Assembly: GCA_050953425.1 (NCBI GenBank)
Contig: JBMNMQ010000007.1
Location: 496,001-560,000, forward strand
Origin: RUG100 sp050953425
Lineage (GTDB): Bacteria; Bacillota; Clostridia; Peptostreptococcales; Anaerovoracaceae
Length of the DNA stretch: 64,000 bases
Direction: 5' to 3'
Below are positions 25,960-34,591 of this stretch, one piece after another; position 1 is the stretch's first letter, and each line of letters starts with the position of its first letter. The position numbers were made by a program, and so were the translations under genes. The notes beneath the pieces are model-generated. The model had not been told where the DNA came from and ran no database searches. It was given only the letters and a program-made list of their open reading frames with translations.

Positions 25960-26034
25960 TCCGAGGTAGCTCAATGGTGGAGCAACCGGCTGTTAACCGG
26001 TAGGCTGTGGGTTCGAGTCCCACCCTCGGAGCCA
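25960..26034 (+). tRNA. tRNA-Asn (GTT)
   Basis: The acceptor stem TCCGAGG/CCTCGGA, D arm, anticodon arm with loop CTGTTAA (anticodon GTT), T arm with TTCGAGT and encoded CCA all fold canonically. 75 bases including CCA. Confidence 0.97.
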
Positions 26035-26106
26035 TTTAGAAAGCCGCAGGACGTGTGCCGCAGCAGTGTGCAGACCGCGGCCCCGGCTGATCACCACGGT
26101 GTTCCC

Positions 26107-26195
26107 GCCGGCGTGGCGGAATTGGCAGACGCCCGGGACTTAAAATCCCGTGGGGAGTGATCCCCGTACCGGTTCGACCCCGGTCGCCGGCACCA
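26107..26195 (+). tRNA. tRNA-Leu (TAA)
   Basis: The acceptor stem GCCGGCG/CGCCGGC, an anticodon loop ACTTAAAAT with anticodon TAA, a long variable arm (TGGGGAGTGATCCCCG) typical of class II tRNAs, a GGTTCGACC T loop region and encoded CCA are present. 89 bases. Confidence 0.96.
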
Positions 26196-26238
26196 GATTT
26201 TTTCAAAGCGCTGCAGCGAAGCGCGCGGCAGAAAACGC

Positions 26239-26314
<76 letters not shown>

Positions 26315-26325
26315 TGAAATTTCAG

Positions 26326-26358
26326 CACTTTCGGAGTTTTCCCGGAAGTGTTTTCCTT
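26326..26358 (+). terminator. Terminator of the tRNA cluster
   Basis: CACTTTCGG (26326-26334) pairs with CCGGAAGTG (26342-26350), one pair being a G-T wobble, followed by TTTTCCTTT. It begins twelve bases after the initiator tRNA. Confidence 0.85.
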
Positions 26359-26675
26359 TATTTCGGACATGTATTGGACACGTTTTATCCAAAAGGCGGG
26401 TCCTTTTCCATCAGATATGTCTCTATTACTGAAACCGGCAAAGCCATTCACCAGGATTTTCCTGTTTTACTCTTCATCATTTTTCTTCCATTTTGAAAAG
26501 TATACACATACCAAAAATCACATAAGTCCAGCAAGGCTTAACATATGCCACTCTCAAACCGATCGGGATGCCGTTATCTTCATGCAGCCGAACTGAACCC
26601 GTACTGCCGGCCGCTTCCATCGTTTCTAACCGCAGCAAGATAAATTTCATGAATTTGAAGCAGTTTTGAAGTTTA

Positions 26676-26859
26676 TTTGAAGTAAGTGTTGAAGTGGATT
26701 TGAAGTAAGTGTTGAAGTGGATTTGAAGTAAGTGTTGAAGTGGATTTGAAGTAAATGTTGAAGTGGATTTGAAGTAGGTGTTGAAGTGGATTTGAAGTAA
26801 GTGTTGAAGTGGATTTGAAGTAAGTATTGAAGTGGATTTGAAGTAAATGTTGAAGTGGA
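26676..26859 (+). repeat. Eight-copy 23-bp tandem array (iteron-like)
   Basis: Units begin TTTGAAGTA at 26676, 26699, 26722, 26745, 26768, 26791, 26814 and 26837. Each holds two TTGAAGT words 11-12 bases apart, so the word recurs about once per helical turn on one strand. Two looser copies precede it (around 26653 and 26665). Twenty-three is not a multiple of three and no frame through it looks coding. There are no spacers, so it is not CRISPR. The rest of the 26315-27057 gap holds the tRNA terminator, an AT-rich stretch in which I see nothing, and the fumC promoter. Confidence 0.95.
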
Positions 26860-26918
26860 TTAGCAGCCGCGCCGAAGCCGCTTTGCAGCCGTTCTTTTTC
26901 TTTTGCCGCGGTTTGCGG

Positions 26919-26947
26919 TTTCCAGGCGGGCAGATTCGTACTATAAT
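26919..26947 (+). promoter_or_regulatory. Promoter of fumC
   Basis: -35 TTTCCA (26919-26924), 17-base spacer and perfect -10 TATAAT (26942-26947). The leader to the fumC ATG is about 100 bases long. The promoter lies 60 bases after the 23-bp array. Confidence 0.75.
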
Positions 26948-27057
26948 AGGACAGAAACGACCCGCGGGAGGCGCAGCTGTCCCGGAATCGGTGGACGAAA
27001 CGGCCGGCGGATGCTGCGGCTTTCGGGGCGAAGAAGAGAAACGGAGGAAAACCGGAG

Positions 27058-28434
27058 ATGGAATACAGGACGGAACACGATACGCTGGGCGAGGTGAAGG
27101 TGCCGGCGGATCATCACTGGGGTGCGCAGACGCAGCGCAGCTATGAGAATTTCCGCATCGGCACGGAGAAGATGCCGGTGCCGATCATCCGCGCCTTTGC
27201 CGTGCTCAAGAAAGCGGCGGCGCTGACCAACCGCGAGCTGGGCGTGCTCGACGCGCGGCGTGCGGAGCTGATCACCGCGGTCTGCGATGAGATTCTCGAC
27301 GACCGCTGGCCGGAGGAATTCCCCCTTGCGGTCTGGCAGACCGGCAGCGGCACGCAGTCAAACATGAACGTCAACGAGGTCATTGCCCATCGCGGCAACG
27401 AGATCGCCGGCGAAACCCTGCTGCATCCCAATGATCACGTCAACAAATCCCAGAGCTCCAACGACACCTTTCCGACGGCGATTCACATCGCCGCGAAGAC
27501 GGCGTTTGAACGGGATCTGCTGCCGGCGCTCGGCCGGCTGCGCGACACGCTGCGGCAGCTGGAGGAAGAATACGCCGACGTCATCAAGATCGGCCGCACC
27601 CATCTGCAGGATGCGACGCCGCTGACGCTGGGACAGGAAATCAGCGGCTGGCGGACGATGCTGGACAAGAGCGCCGGCATGCTGACGGCGGCCGAAGAGG
27701 GGCTCTCGGAACTGGCGCTCGGCGGCACCGCGGTGGGGACCGGTCTCAACGCACCCGATGGCTTTGACCGCGGCGTTGCGGCGCAGATTGCGACACTGAC
27801 CGGACTGCCGTTCCGTACCGCCGACAATAAATTCCATGCTCTGACGGCCAAGGACGCCGTCGTCTTCGCCCACGGCGCGATGAAGGCGCTGGCCGCGGAT
27901 CTGATGAAAATCGCCAACGACGTGCGCTGGCTGGCTTCCGGACCGCGCTGCGGCATCGGCGAGCTGACGATTCCCGCCAACGAGCCGGGCTCTTCGATCA
28001 TGCCCGGCAAGGTCAACCCGACGCAGTGCGAAGCGGTCACCATGGTTGCCTGCCAGGTGATGGGCAACGACGCCTGCATCGGCTTCGCCGCTTCTCAGGG
28101 CAACTTTGAACTCAACGTCTTCATGCCGGTCATCGCCTACAACTTTCTCCAGTCGGCGCGGCTGCTCAGCGATGTGATCGACTCGTTCCGCCGCAACTGC
28201 GCGGCCGGCATCCGGCCCGACCGCGAGCGGATCGATGGCTATCTGCACAATTCGCTGATGCTGGTGACGGCGCTCAACCCGCACATCGGCTACGAGAAAG
28301 CGGCGCAGATCTCCCGCCACGCGCATGAAAAAGGCATCAGTCTGCGGGAATCGGCCGTGGAGCTGGGTATATTGACAGAAGAAGAATTCGACGCATACGT
28401 CAGGCCGGAGGATATGGTCGGCCGGCGGAAGTAA
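27058..28434 (+). CDS. fumC: Class II fumarate hydratase
   Basis: Iron-independent fumarase that interconverts fumarate and L-malate. The 458-residue protein has TGSGTQSNMNVNEV (substrate site), NDHVNKSQSSNDTFPTA, IGRTHLQDATPLTLGQE and the superfamily signature GSSIMPGKVNP around residues 311-321. GGAGG lies at 27043-27047 before the ATG. It is followed 18 bases later by a malic enzyme, so the pair could route fumarate through malate to pyruvate. Confidence 0.96.
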   Translation: MEYRTEHDTLGEVKVPADHHWGAQTQRSYENFRIGTEKMPVPIIRAFAVLKKAAALTNRELGVLDARRAELITAVCDEILDDRWPEEFPLAVWQTGSGTQSNMNVNEVIAHRGNEIAGETLLHPNDHVNKSQSSNDTFPTAIHIAAKTAFERDLLPALGRLRDTLRQLEEEYADVIKIGRTHLQDATPLTLGQEISGWRTMLDKSAGMLTAAEEGLSELALGGTAVGTGLNAPDGFDRGVAAQIATLTGLPFRTADNKFHALTAKDAVVFAHGAMKALAADLMKIANDVRWLASGPRCGIGELTIPANEPGSSIMPGKVNPTQCEAVTMVACQVMGNDACIGFAASQGNFELNVFMPVIAYNFLQSARLLSDVIDSFRRNCAAGIRPDRERIDGYLHNSLMLVTALNPHIGYEKAAQISRHAHEKGISLRESAVELGILTEEEFDAYVRPEDMVGRRK

Positions 28435-28451
28435 GGAAGGAGCACATTGAA

Positions 28452-29627
28452 ATGGATTACGCAAAAGAATCGCTGCGGCTGCACGAACAGTGGAAGGGCA
28501 AGCTGGAGGTGACGGCGACGGTGCCGGTCAAGAATCAGGAGGATCTCTCGCTGGCTTACACGCCGGGCGTGGCGCAGCCCTGCCTGGAGATTGAAAAGGA
28601 CCTTTCCAGGAGCTATGAGCTGACGCGGCGCTGGAACCTCTGCCTCGTGGTGACCGACGGCTCGGCCGTGCTGGGGCTCGGCGACATCGGCCCGGAAGCC
28701 GGCATGCCGGTCATGGAGGGCAAGTGCGTGCTCTTCAAGTCCTTCGCCGACGTCGATGCCTTCCCGCTCTGCATCAAGAGCCACGATGTCGATGAGATCG
28801 TCAATACCATCTACATGATCTCCGGCAGCTTCGGCGGCATCAACCTTGAGGACATCGCCGCACCGCGCTGCTTTGAGATCGAGCGCAGACTGCAGGAAAA
28901 ATGCGACATCCCGGTCTTCCACGACGACCAGCACGGCACCGCGGTGATCACGCTGGCCGGTCTGACCAACGCTCTCAAGGTGGTGGGCAAGGAGATGAAG
29001 GATCTGAAGATCGCCATCAACGGGGCCGGCGCCGCGGCCATCGCCGTGACCCGCATCCTGCTCTCGGCCGGCGTGAAGGATATCACGCTCTGCGACCGTA
29101 CCGGCCTGATCTACGAGGGCCGCGAAGAGGGCATGAACGACATCAAGCGCGAAATCGCGCCGCTGACCAATCCGCGCGGGCTGAAGGGGACACTCGCCGA
29201 CAGCATGAAGGGCGCCGACGTCTTCATCGGCGTTTCCCGGCCGGGTGTCGTCAGCCGGGAAATGGTGCGCAGCATGGCAAAAGATCCGATCATCTTTGCC
29301 TGCGCCAATCCGACGCCGGAGATCTTCCCCGACGATGCGCGCGCGGCCGGGGCGGCGGTGATCTCCACCGGCCGCAGCGACTTCCCCAACCAGATCAACA
29401 ACGTGCTGGCGTTCCCGGGCATCTTCCGCGGCGCCTTTGACGTCCGCGCCAGCGAAATCAACGACGCGATGAAGCTGGCGGCGGCGCAGGCGCTGGCCGA
29501 CCTGATCGCTCCCGAAGAACTTTCCGCCGACAACATCATTCCCAAGGCTTTCGATCCCCGCGTCGGCCCGGCGGTGGCGGCGGCGGTTGCCGAGGCGGCC
29601 CGCGCCAGCGGCGCGGCCAGAATCTGA
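28452..29627 (+). CDS. NAD(P)-dependent malic enzyme
   Basis: Oxidative decarboxylation of L-malate to pyruvate and CO2. The 391-residue short bacterial form lacks the phosphotransacetylase-like extension of MaeB. Motifs seen are the catalytic region LAYTPGVAQPCLEI, GDIGPEAGMPVMEGK, metal-binding PVFHDDQHGTAVI and the dinucleotide-binding INGAGAAAIAVTRIL. Cofactor preference cannot be told. It is probably co-transcribed with fumC. Its last codons (ASGAARI) lie inside a 31-32-bp tandem repeat that continues past the stop. Confidence 0.93.
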   Translation: MDYAKESLRLHEQWKGKLEVTATVPVKNQEDLSLAYTPGVAQPCLEIEKDLSRSYELTRRWNLCLVVTDGSAVLGLGDIGPEAGMPVMEGKCVLFKSFADVDAFPLCIKSHDVDEIVNTIYMISGSFGGINLEDIAAPRCFEIERRLQEKCDIPVFHDDQHGTAVITLAGLTNALKVVGKEMKDLKIAINGAGAAAIAVTRILLSAGVKDITLCDRTGLIYEGREEGMNDIKREIAPLTNPRGLKGTLADSMKGADVFIGVSRPGVVSREMVRSMAKDPIIFACANPTPEIFPDDARAAGAAVISTGRSDFPNQINNVLAFPGIFRGAFDVRASEINDAMKLAAAQALADLIAPEELSADNIIPKAFDPRVGPAVAAAVAEAARASGAARI

Positions 29628-29732
29628 GGTGACCCGTCAGCGGCGGGGTCCGGATCTGAAGCGCCCGCCAGCGGCGCGGCCTGGAATCCGAAGCGGCCGT
29701 CAGCGGCGCGGCCCGGAATCCGAAGCGCCCGG
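29606..29732 (+). repeat. Four-unit 31-32-bp repeat spanning the malic enzyme stop codon
   Basis: CAGCGGCG-led units begin at 29606, 29638, 29669 and 29701. The first unit is the 3' end of the coding sequence with its TGA stop; the other three are diverged copies lying downstream. This looks like tandem duplication of the gene end. Confidence 0.8.
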
Positions 29733-29965
29733 ACAGACTTCGCACCGAGTGCGATGCCGCCTGCGAAGTACAGAGAGGACCCGGCGGGAAGGCGGCCGTT
29801 CCGAAGAGGGAACGACGGCGCAGCCCGTGGGCATGTACGGCAAAAAAAACATCGGTTTATCTTCCGCTTTTCAGACTCGTTTCAGTAAATGGCGTTATCC
29901 TTAACGCGTAAAAAGAAAAACACCTTTCATAACTCCTCTCAATCATTCACAAACACTCACACAGC

Positions 29966-29996
29966 ACAGGATCCGGAAACGGATCCTGTTCTCTTG
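29966..29996 (+). terminator. Intrinsic terminator downstream of malic enzyme
   Basis: ACAGGATCCG (29966-29975), a GAAA tetraloop and CGGATCCTGT (29980-29989) form a perfect ten-pair stem followed by TTCTCTTG. It lies 340 bases after the malic enzyme stop. Confidence 0.8.
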
Positions 29997-30017
29997 TCTG
30001 CATGCTTTTCGTACACA

Positions 30018-30133
30018 CCGGCTGCGGTTTTGCCGGGGCAGGTGCGCCGGCTGCGGTTTTGCCAGGGCTGGTGCGCCGGCTGCGGTTTTTCCGGGGCGGC
30101 AGTACCGGCTGCGGTTTTTCCGGGGCGGCCGTA
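30018..30133 (+). repeat. Four-copy 29-bp tandem repeat
   Basis: Units starting CCGGCTGCGGTTTT lie at 30018, 30047, 30076 and 30105, with degraded copies to about 30210. The unit is not a multiple of three and no convincing gene covers it. In the remaining 29628-30507 gap I see the stop-spanning repeat, the terminator and a small palindrome at 30270, and nothing else. Confidence 0.9.
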
Positions 30134-30269
30134 CCGGCGGCTTTGCCAGACAGCGTCGACAGCGGTTTTGCAGGCATGCAGGCAGCGTCGGCAGCGGTTT
30201 TACAAAAGCGGCCGCGGCGGCGTCAGCGCGGTCCGACGGCGTCTCAGTTTGTTAAACGGAGCATCAAAG

Positions 30270-30286
30270 TTAAACTGTAAGTTTAA
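30270..30286. promoter_or_regulatory. Inverted repeat upstream of the pst operon
   Basis: TTAAAC (30270-30275), five bases, GTTTAA (30281-30286); another GTTAAAC lies at 30251. It stands out as AT-rich in GC-rich surroundings, about 220 bases before pstS. A phosphate-regulator site is possible, but it does not match a known Pho box well. A -10-like TACAAT is at 30457-30462. Confidence 0.35.
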
Positions 30287-30507
30287 GTTTTGCGGCCGTT
30301 TCCGGCACCTGTCCGCACCCGGCGGAATGCGTGAATATTCAGGGAATACCGCACAAACCCAGCGTTTCTGCGGCTTCCCGGCAGTGCCGCGCGGGCGCCC
30401 GGGCTGCTTTACATTGATTTAACAAAAAGACGGTATTGGATTTAATCTGTGATTTCTACAATAGCCGTATTCAAGAGATGAATGTTTTGAAAGGAGCATG
30501 AACAACA

Positions 30508-31356
30508 ATGAAAAAAGCGGGAAAAGTGATCACAATCGCGTTGACTTTATGTCTCGGCATTCTGGTGTTTGCCGGCTGCGGCAGCAACGGCAGCAGTGAC
30601 AGCGGCAGCAGCGGCGGCGGCGATCTGTCCGGCACCGTTTCGACGAACGGTTCGACCTCGATGGAAAGTGTCATCGGCGGTCTGTCCGAGCAGTTCATGA
30701 AGGACAACCCGGATGTCAAAGTCACCTATGATGCGACTGGTTCCGGTACCGGCATTGAGTCCGTCAGCAACGGCAGCTGTGATATCGGCCTGTCTTCCAG
30801 AGCGCTGAAGGATGAAGAAAAAGACAAGGGTCTCGAAGAAAAGACCATCGCTCTCGACGGAATCGCCATCATCGTCAATTCCTCCAACAAGCTGACCGAC
30901 ATCAAGATGGATGACATCAAGTCGATCTATACCGGCGACAAGACCAAGTGGGACGACGGCGGCAAGATCGTCTGCATCGGCCGTGAATCCGGCTCCGGTA
31001 CGCGCGACGGTTTTGAAACGATCACCGAGACCGAAGGAAAGTGCAAGCTCGAACAGGAGCTGACTTCCACCGGCGCAGTCATCGAAGCTGTCAAGGGCAA
31101 CAAGAACGCGATCGGCTATGCTTCCTATGCGGACGTCAAGGGCAAGGACGGCGTGACGATCCTGAAGGTCGACGGCGTCGAGCTGACACCGGATCATATT
31201 TCCGACGGCACTTACAAGATCCAGAGACCGTTCAACCTGATCACCAAGAAGGACAGCGAACTGAGCGAAGAAGCGCAGGCCTTCTATGACTATGCGGCTT
31301 CCAAGGACGCCTCCAGCCTGATCGAAGACGCGGGTGCGGTTCCGACGGCGGAATAA
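30508..31356 (+). CDS. pstS: Phosphate ABC transporter substrate-binding lipoprotein
   Basis: Extracellular phosphate-binding protein anchored by a lipid on Cys24 (lipobox VFAGC after a hydrophobic signal). A serine/glycine linker follows. The PstS fold is shown by STNGSTSMESVIGGLSEQF, YDATGSGTGIESV and IGRESGSGTRDGFE, which supply the phosphate ligands. 282 residues. AAAGGAGC lies before the ATG. First gene of pstSCAB-phoU-response regulator-kinase, the expected phosphate-starvation unit. Confidence 0.96.
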   Translation: MKKAGKVITIALTLCLGILVFAGCGSNGSSDSGSSGGGDLSGTVSTNGSTSMESVIGGLSEQFMKDNPDVKVTYDATGSGTGIESVSNGSCDIGLSSRALKDEEKDKGLEEKTIALDGIAIIVNSSNKLTDIKMDDIKSIYTGDKTKWDDGGKIVCIGRESGSGTRDGFETITETEGKCKLEQELTSTGAVIEAVKGNKNAIGYASYADVKGKDGVTILKVDGVELTPDHISDGTYKIQRPFNLITKKDSELSEEAQAFYDYAASKDASSLIEDAGAVPTAE

Positions 31357-31373
31357 GAAAGGACGGATGATGG

Positions 31374-32264
31374 ATGAGAAACAGACATCGTAATCTGGCA
31401 GAAAACACCATTCATCTCGTGTTTCTTCTCTGCGGCATCGCCGCGGTAGGGTTTGTTCTCTGCATCACCGTTTATCTGATCATCTCCGGTCTCCCGGCTA
31501 TCCGGGAGATCGGTCTTGTCGATTTTCTGTTCGGCACCGAGTGGCAGCCGAATCCGAAAAGCGGTGAAGAGGCAAAGTTCGGGATCCTGCCCTTTATCTT
31601 AACGAGTGTGTACGGTACCGGCGGTGCGGTGCTGATCGGCGTGCCGATCGGTCTGATGACAGCTATTTTTCTGTCCAAGGTTTCAACGCAGAGAATCGGC
31701 TATGTCATTCATTCGGCGGTTGAACTGCTGGCCGGCATCCCGTCGGTCGTCTACGGCCTGGTCGGCATGATCGTGCTGGTGCCGGTCGTGCAGAAACTGT
31801 TTCACCTGTCGTCCGGCGCGACGCTGCTGACGGCGATTCTGGTCCTGGCGATCATGATCCTGCCGTCGATCGTCAGCGTCTCGGAGACGGCACTCAACAG
31901 TGTCCCGAAGGAATACGAGGAAGCTTCCCTGGCACTCGGTGCCACGGAGATGGAAACCTGGTTCAAGGTTTCCGTGCCGGCGGCGCGCAGCGGCATTGCC
32001 GCGGCGATCGTGCTCGGCATCGGCCGTGCCATCGGCGAAGCGATGGCGATCATCATGGTGTCCGGCAACGTAGCCAATATGCCGGGACTCTTCAAGTCGG
32101 TCCGCTTCATGACTACGGCGATCGCTTCGGAGATGTCCTATGCGGCGGTCGGATCGCTGCAGCGCAACGCGCTCTTTTCGATCGGATTGGTGCTCTTTAT
32201 CTTCATCATGCTGATCAATCTTCTCCTCAATGTCATTGTCAAGGGAAAGAAGGTGGAAGAATGA
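31374..32264 (+). CDS. pstC: Phosphate ABC transporter permease PstC
   Basis: One of the two membrane subunits of the Pst importer. The 296-residue protein has six hydrophobic segments and the permease loop EEASLALGATEMETWFKVSVPAA (EAA motif) that contacts PstB. The periplasmic FLFGTEWQPNP segment is typical of PstC. It follows pstS by 17 bases and overlaps pstA by four (ATGA). Confidence 0.96.
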   Translation: MRNRHRNLAENTIHLVFLLCGIAAVGFVLCITVYLIISGLPAIREIGLVDFLFGTEWQPNPKSGEEAKFGILPFILTSVYGTGGAVLIGVPIGLMTAIFLSKVSTQRIGYVIHSAVELLAGIPSVVYGLVGMIVLVPVVQKLFHLSSGATLLTAILVLAIMILPSIVSVSETALNSVPKEYEEASLALGATEMETWFKVSVPAARSGIAAAIVLGIGRAIGEAMAIIMVSGNVANMPGLFKSVRFMTTAIASEMSYAAVGSLQRNALFSIGLVLFIFIMLINLLLNVIVKGKKVEE

Positions 32265-33166
32265 ACCGGGCAGGTGAAATAAAATCCGCCGGCAGCATCG
32301 TGCCGACTGTCACGCCGCAGTCCACGCGGCTGACCAGTACGCGGCGCATTGCGGACATCGGCCGCAAGACCGGTCTCGGTGTCTGTGCCGCGCTGACGAT
32401 CATACTGCTGGTCTTCATCATCGGCTACATCTTTGTTCGCGGCATTCCCAATCTGACCTGGGAGATGATTTCCACCGAGACCAGCTACCTGACGGGGCGC
32501 ATCGGCATCCTGCCGAATATCCTCAACACGCTCTATATCATCTGTGTTACAATGGTTATAGCCATTCCGCTGAGTGTCGGTGCTTCGATCTATCTGACCG
32601 AATACGCGACCAATCATCGCCTGGTCAGCATCATCGAATTTGCCACGGAGATTCTCACCGGCATCCCCTCGATCGTCTTCGGCCTCGTCGGCATGCTGTT
32701 TTTCATCCAGCTGGCCGGCCTGAAGCAGGGCATTCTCGCCGGGGCGCTGACGCTGACCATCGTCATCCTGCCGACGATCATGCGGACGACACAGGAAAGC
32801 CTGAAGACGGTGCCGCAGAGCTACCGCGAGGGATCGCTGGCACTGGGCTCCGGCAAGTGGCACATGGTCCGCACCGTCGTACTGCCCAATGCGATCGACG
32901 GCATTGTCACCGGCTGCATCCTGGCGATCGGACGCATTGTCGGCGAGTCGGCCGCACTGCTGTTTACCGCCGGCTTCGGTCTGGTGCTGAACGACTTCTT
33001 CCATGCCATGCAGTCTTCTTCCGCGACGCTGTCGGTGGCCCTGTATGTCTACGCCAGTGAACGCGGTGAAACGGGCGCGGCTTTTGCTATCGCAGTGATC
33101 CTCATTCTGCTGACGCTGCTGATCAACTTCTCGGCAGGCATCGCGGCACGCAAACTGAAACGTTAG
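32261..33166 (+). CDS. pstA: Phosphate ABC transporter permease PstA
   Basis: Second membrane subunit of the Pst importer. The 301 residues include a polar N-terminal segment of about 40 residues, six hydrophobic segments and the EAA-type loop YREGSLALGSGKWHMVRTVVLP. The ILTGIPSIVFGLVGMLFF block is shared with PstC. The start codon overlaps the pstC stop. Confidence 0.96.
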   Translation: MNRAGEIKSAGSIVPTVTPQSTRLTSTRRIADIGRKTGLGVCAALTIILLVFIIGYIFVRGIPNLTWEMISTETSYLTGRIGILPNILNTLYIICVTMVIAIPLSVGASIYLTEYATNHRLVSIIEFATEILTGIPSIVFGLVGMLFFIQLAGLKQGILAGALTLTIVILPTIMRTTQESLKTVPQSYREGSLALGSGKWHMVRTVVLPNAIDGIVTGCILAIGRIVGESAALLFTAGFGLVLNDFFHAMQSSSATLSVALYVYASERGETGAAFAIAVILILLTLLINFSAGIAARKLKR

Positions 33167-33184
33167 GAAAGGAAATATGCTCGA

Positions 33185-33940
33185 ATGGATAATGTCATTG
33201 AAGTAAAGGATCTGAATCTGTGGTACGGGGAGAATCACGCACTCAAAGATGTCAGCGCCGGTCTGCCGCGCAATCAGATCACCGCGCTGATCGGACCGTC
33301 GGGCTGCGGCAAATCGACGTTTCTGAAAACGCTGAACCGCATGAACGACCTCATCCCCAGCGTGCGCATCGAGGGATCGGTACGCTTTGACGATATGGAT
33401 ATCTACGCCCCCAAGGTCGATGTCACCTGGCTGCGCAAGCAGATCGGCATGGTATTCCAGAAGGCGAATCCCTTTCCGATGAGTATTTACGACAACATCG
33501 CCTACGGACCGCGGATCCACGGCACCCGCTCCAGGGCGAAGCTCGATGAAATCGTCGAAAAATCACTGCGCGGCGCCGCCATCTGGGACGAAGTCAAGGA
33601 CCGGCTCAAGACCTCGGCACTCGGCCTTTCCGGCGGACAGCAGCAGCGCATCTGCATCGCCAGGGCGCTGGCCGTGGAACCGGAAGTGCTGCTGATGGAC
33701 GAGTCCACCTCAGCGCTGGATCCGATTTCGACCGGCAAGATCGAAGAACTGGCTGTGCAGCTGAAGGAAAAATATTCGGTCATCATGGTGACGCACAATA
33801 TGCAGCAGGCGGCGCGTATCTCCGATACCTGCGCCTTCTTCCTGCTCGGAGAATTGATAGAAATCAGCGACACGGAGAAACTGTTCTCCATGCCGTCCGA
33901 TAAGAGAACCGAAGATTATATCACAGGGAGGTTTGGATGA
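33185..33940 (+). CDS. pstB: Phosphate ABC transporter ATP-binding protein
   Basis: ATPase that drives the Pst importer. Walker A GPSGCGKST is at residues 37-45, the Q-loop lies in GMVFQKANPFPMSI, the signature is LSGGQQQR, Walker B is VLLMDESTSALDP and the switch histidine is in VTHNM. The residue after the catalytic Glu is Ser where most PstB have Pro; this is a tolerated position in some ABC proteins. 251 residues. Its stop overlaps the phoU start. Confidence 0.97.
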   Translation: MDNVIEVKDLNLWYGENHALKDVSAGLPRNQITALIGPSGCGKSTFLKTLNRMNDLIPSVRIEGSVRFDDMDIYAPKVDVTWLRKQIGMVFQKANPFPMSIYDNIAYGPRIHGTRSRAKLDEIVEKSLRGAAIWDEVKDRLKTSALGLSGGQQQRICIARALAVEPEVLLMDESTSALDPISTGKIEELAVQLKEKYSVIMVTHNMQQAARISDTCAFFLLGELIEISDTEKLFSMPSDKRTEDYITGRFG

Positions 33941-34590
33941 TGCGAACGAAATTTCAGGAACAGCTGGCACTGCTGAACCGGGAACTGACCTCGATGGGCA
34001 TGCTCTGCGAGGAGGCGATCAGCAAAGTGACAGCGGCTCTGGTTACCGGCGAACATCAGGCAGCCGGCAAGCTCGGCTCGATCCACAATGCGATCGACCG
34101 CAAGGAGCGCGAAATCGAGAACCTCTGTCTCGACCTGCTGATGCGGCAGCAGCCGGTGGCCCGCGATCTGCGCATGATCTCCTCGGCTCTGAAGATGGTC
34201 ACCGACATGGAACGGATCGGCGATCAGTCGCGTGACATCGCCGAGATCGTTCTCATGGCCAACATCGGCAAGAACGATGACAAACTGGAAATCGAAGATA
34301 TGTCAAAAGTCGTCGCCCGCATGGTGACGCGCAGTGTCGACGCCTTCGTCAGCCAGGATGAAGATCTGGCCCTTCGCATTATCGCCAGCGATGACGAAGC
34401 GGACGAATATTTTGACAAGATCAAGAATCACCTGATTGAACTGGTGAAAGAAAAAGATCCGGACGGCGAGTATGTACTCGACCTGCTGATGATCGCCAAG
34501 TATCTGGAACGGATCGGCGACCACGCGGTCAACATCGCCGAATGGGTGATCTTTTCCATCACCGGACAGCACAACAACGAGGAAGAATAA
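33937..34590 (+). CDS. phoU: Phosphate-specific transport system accessory protein PhoU
   Basis: Two tandem three-helix PhoU domains (about residues 10-100 and 115-205) with the metal-cluster-type motifs DREIENLCLDLL-like KEREIENLCLDLL and DEADEYFDKI. PhoU links Pst transport state to the sensor kinase and damps signalling when phosphate is plentiful. The start could be ATG 33937 or the adjacent in-frame ATG 33940; GGGAGG at 33926-33931 suits either. 217 residues. Confidence 0.95.
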   Translation: MMRTKFQEQLALLNRELTSMGMLCEEAISKVTAALVTGEHQAAGKLGSIHNAIDRKEREIENLCLDLLMRQQPVARDLRMISSALKMVTDMERIGDQSRDIAEIVLMANIGKNDDKLEIEDMSKVVARMVTRSVDAFVSQDEDLALRIIASDDEADEYFDKIKNHLIELVKEKDPDGEYVLDLLMIAKYLERIGDHAVNIAEWVIFSITGQHNNEEE

Positions 34591-34591
34591 T

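Noticed and set aside
26676..26859. 23-bp repeats as a CRISPR array
   Set aside because: The units are contiguous with no spacers and there are no cas genes nearby.
33185..33940. Ser in place of Pro after the Walker B Glu of PstB as a defect
   Set aside because: The catalytic Glu, signature and switch His are intact and the position is not essential in ABC ATPases.
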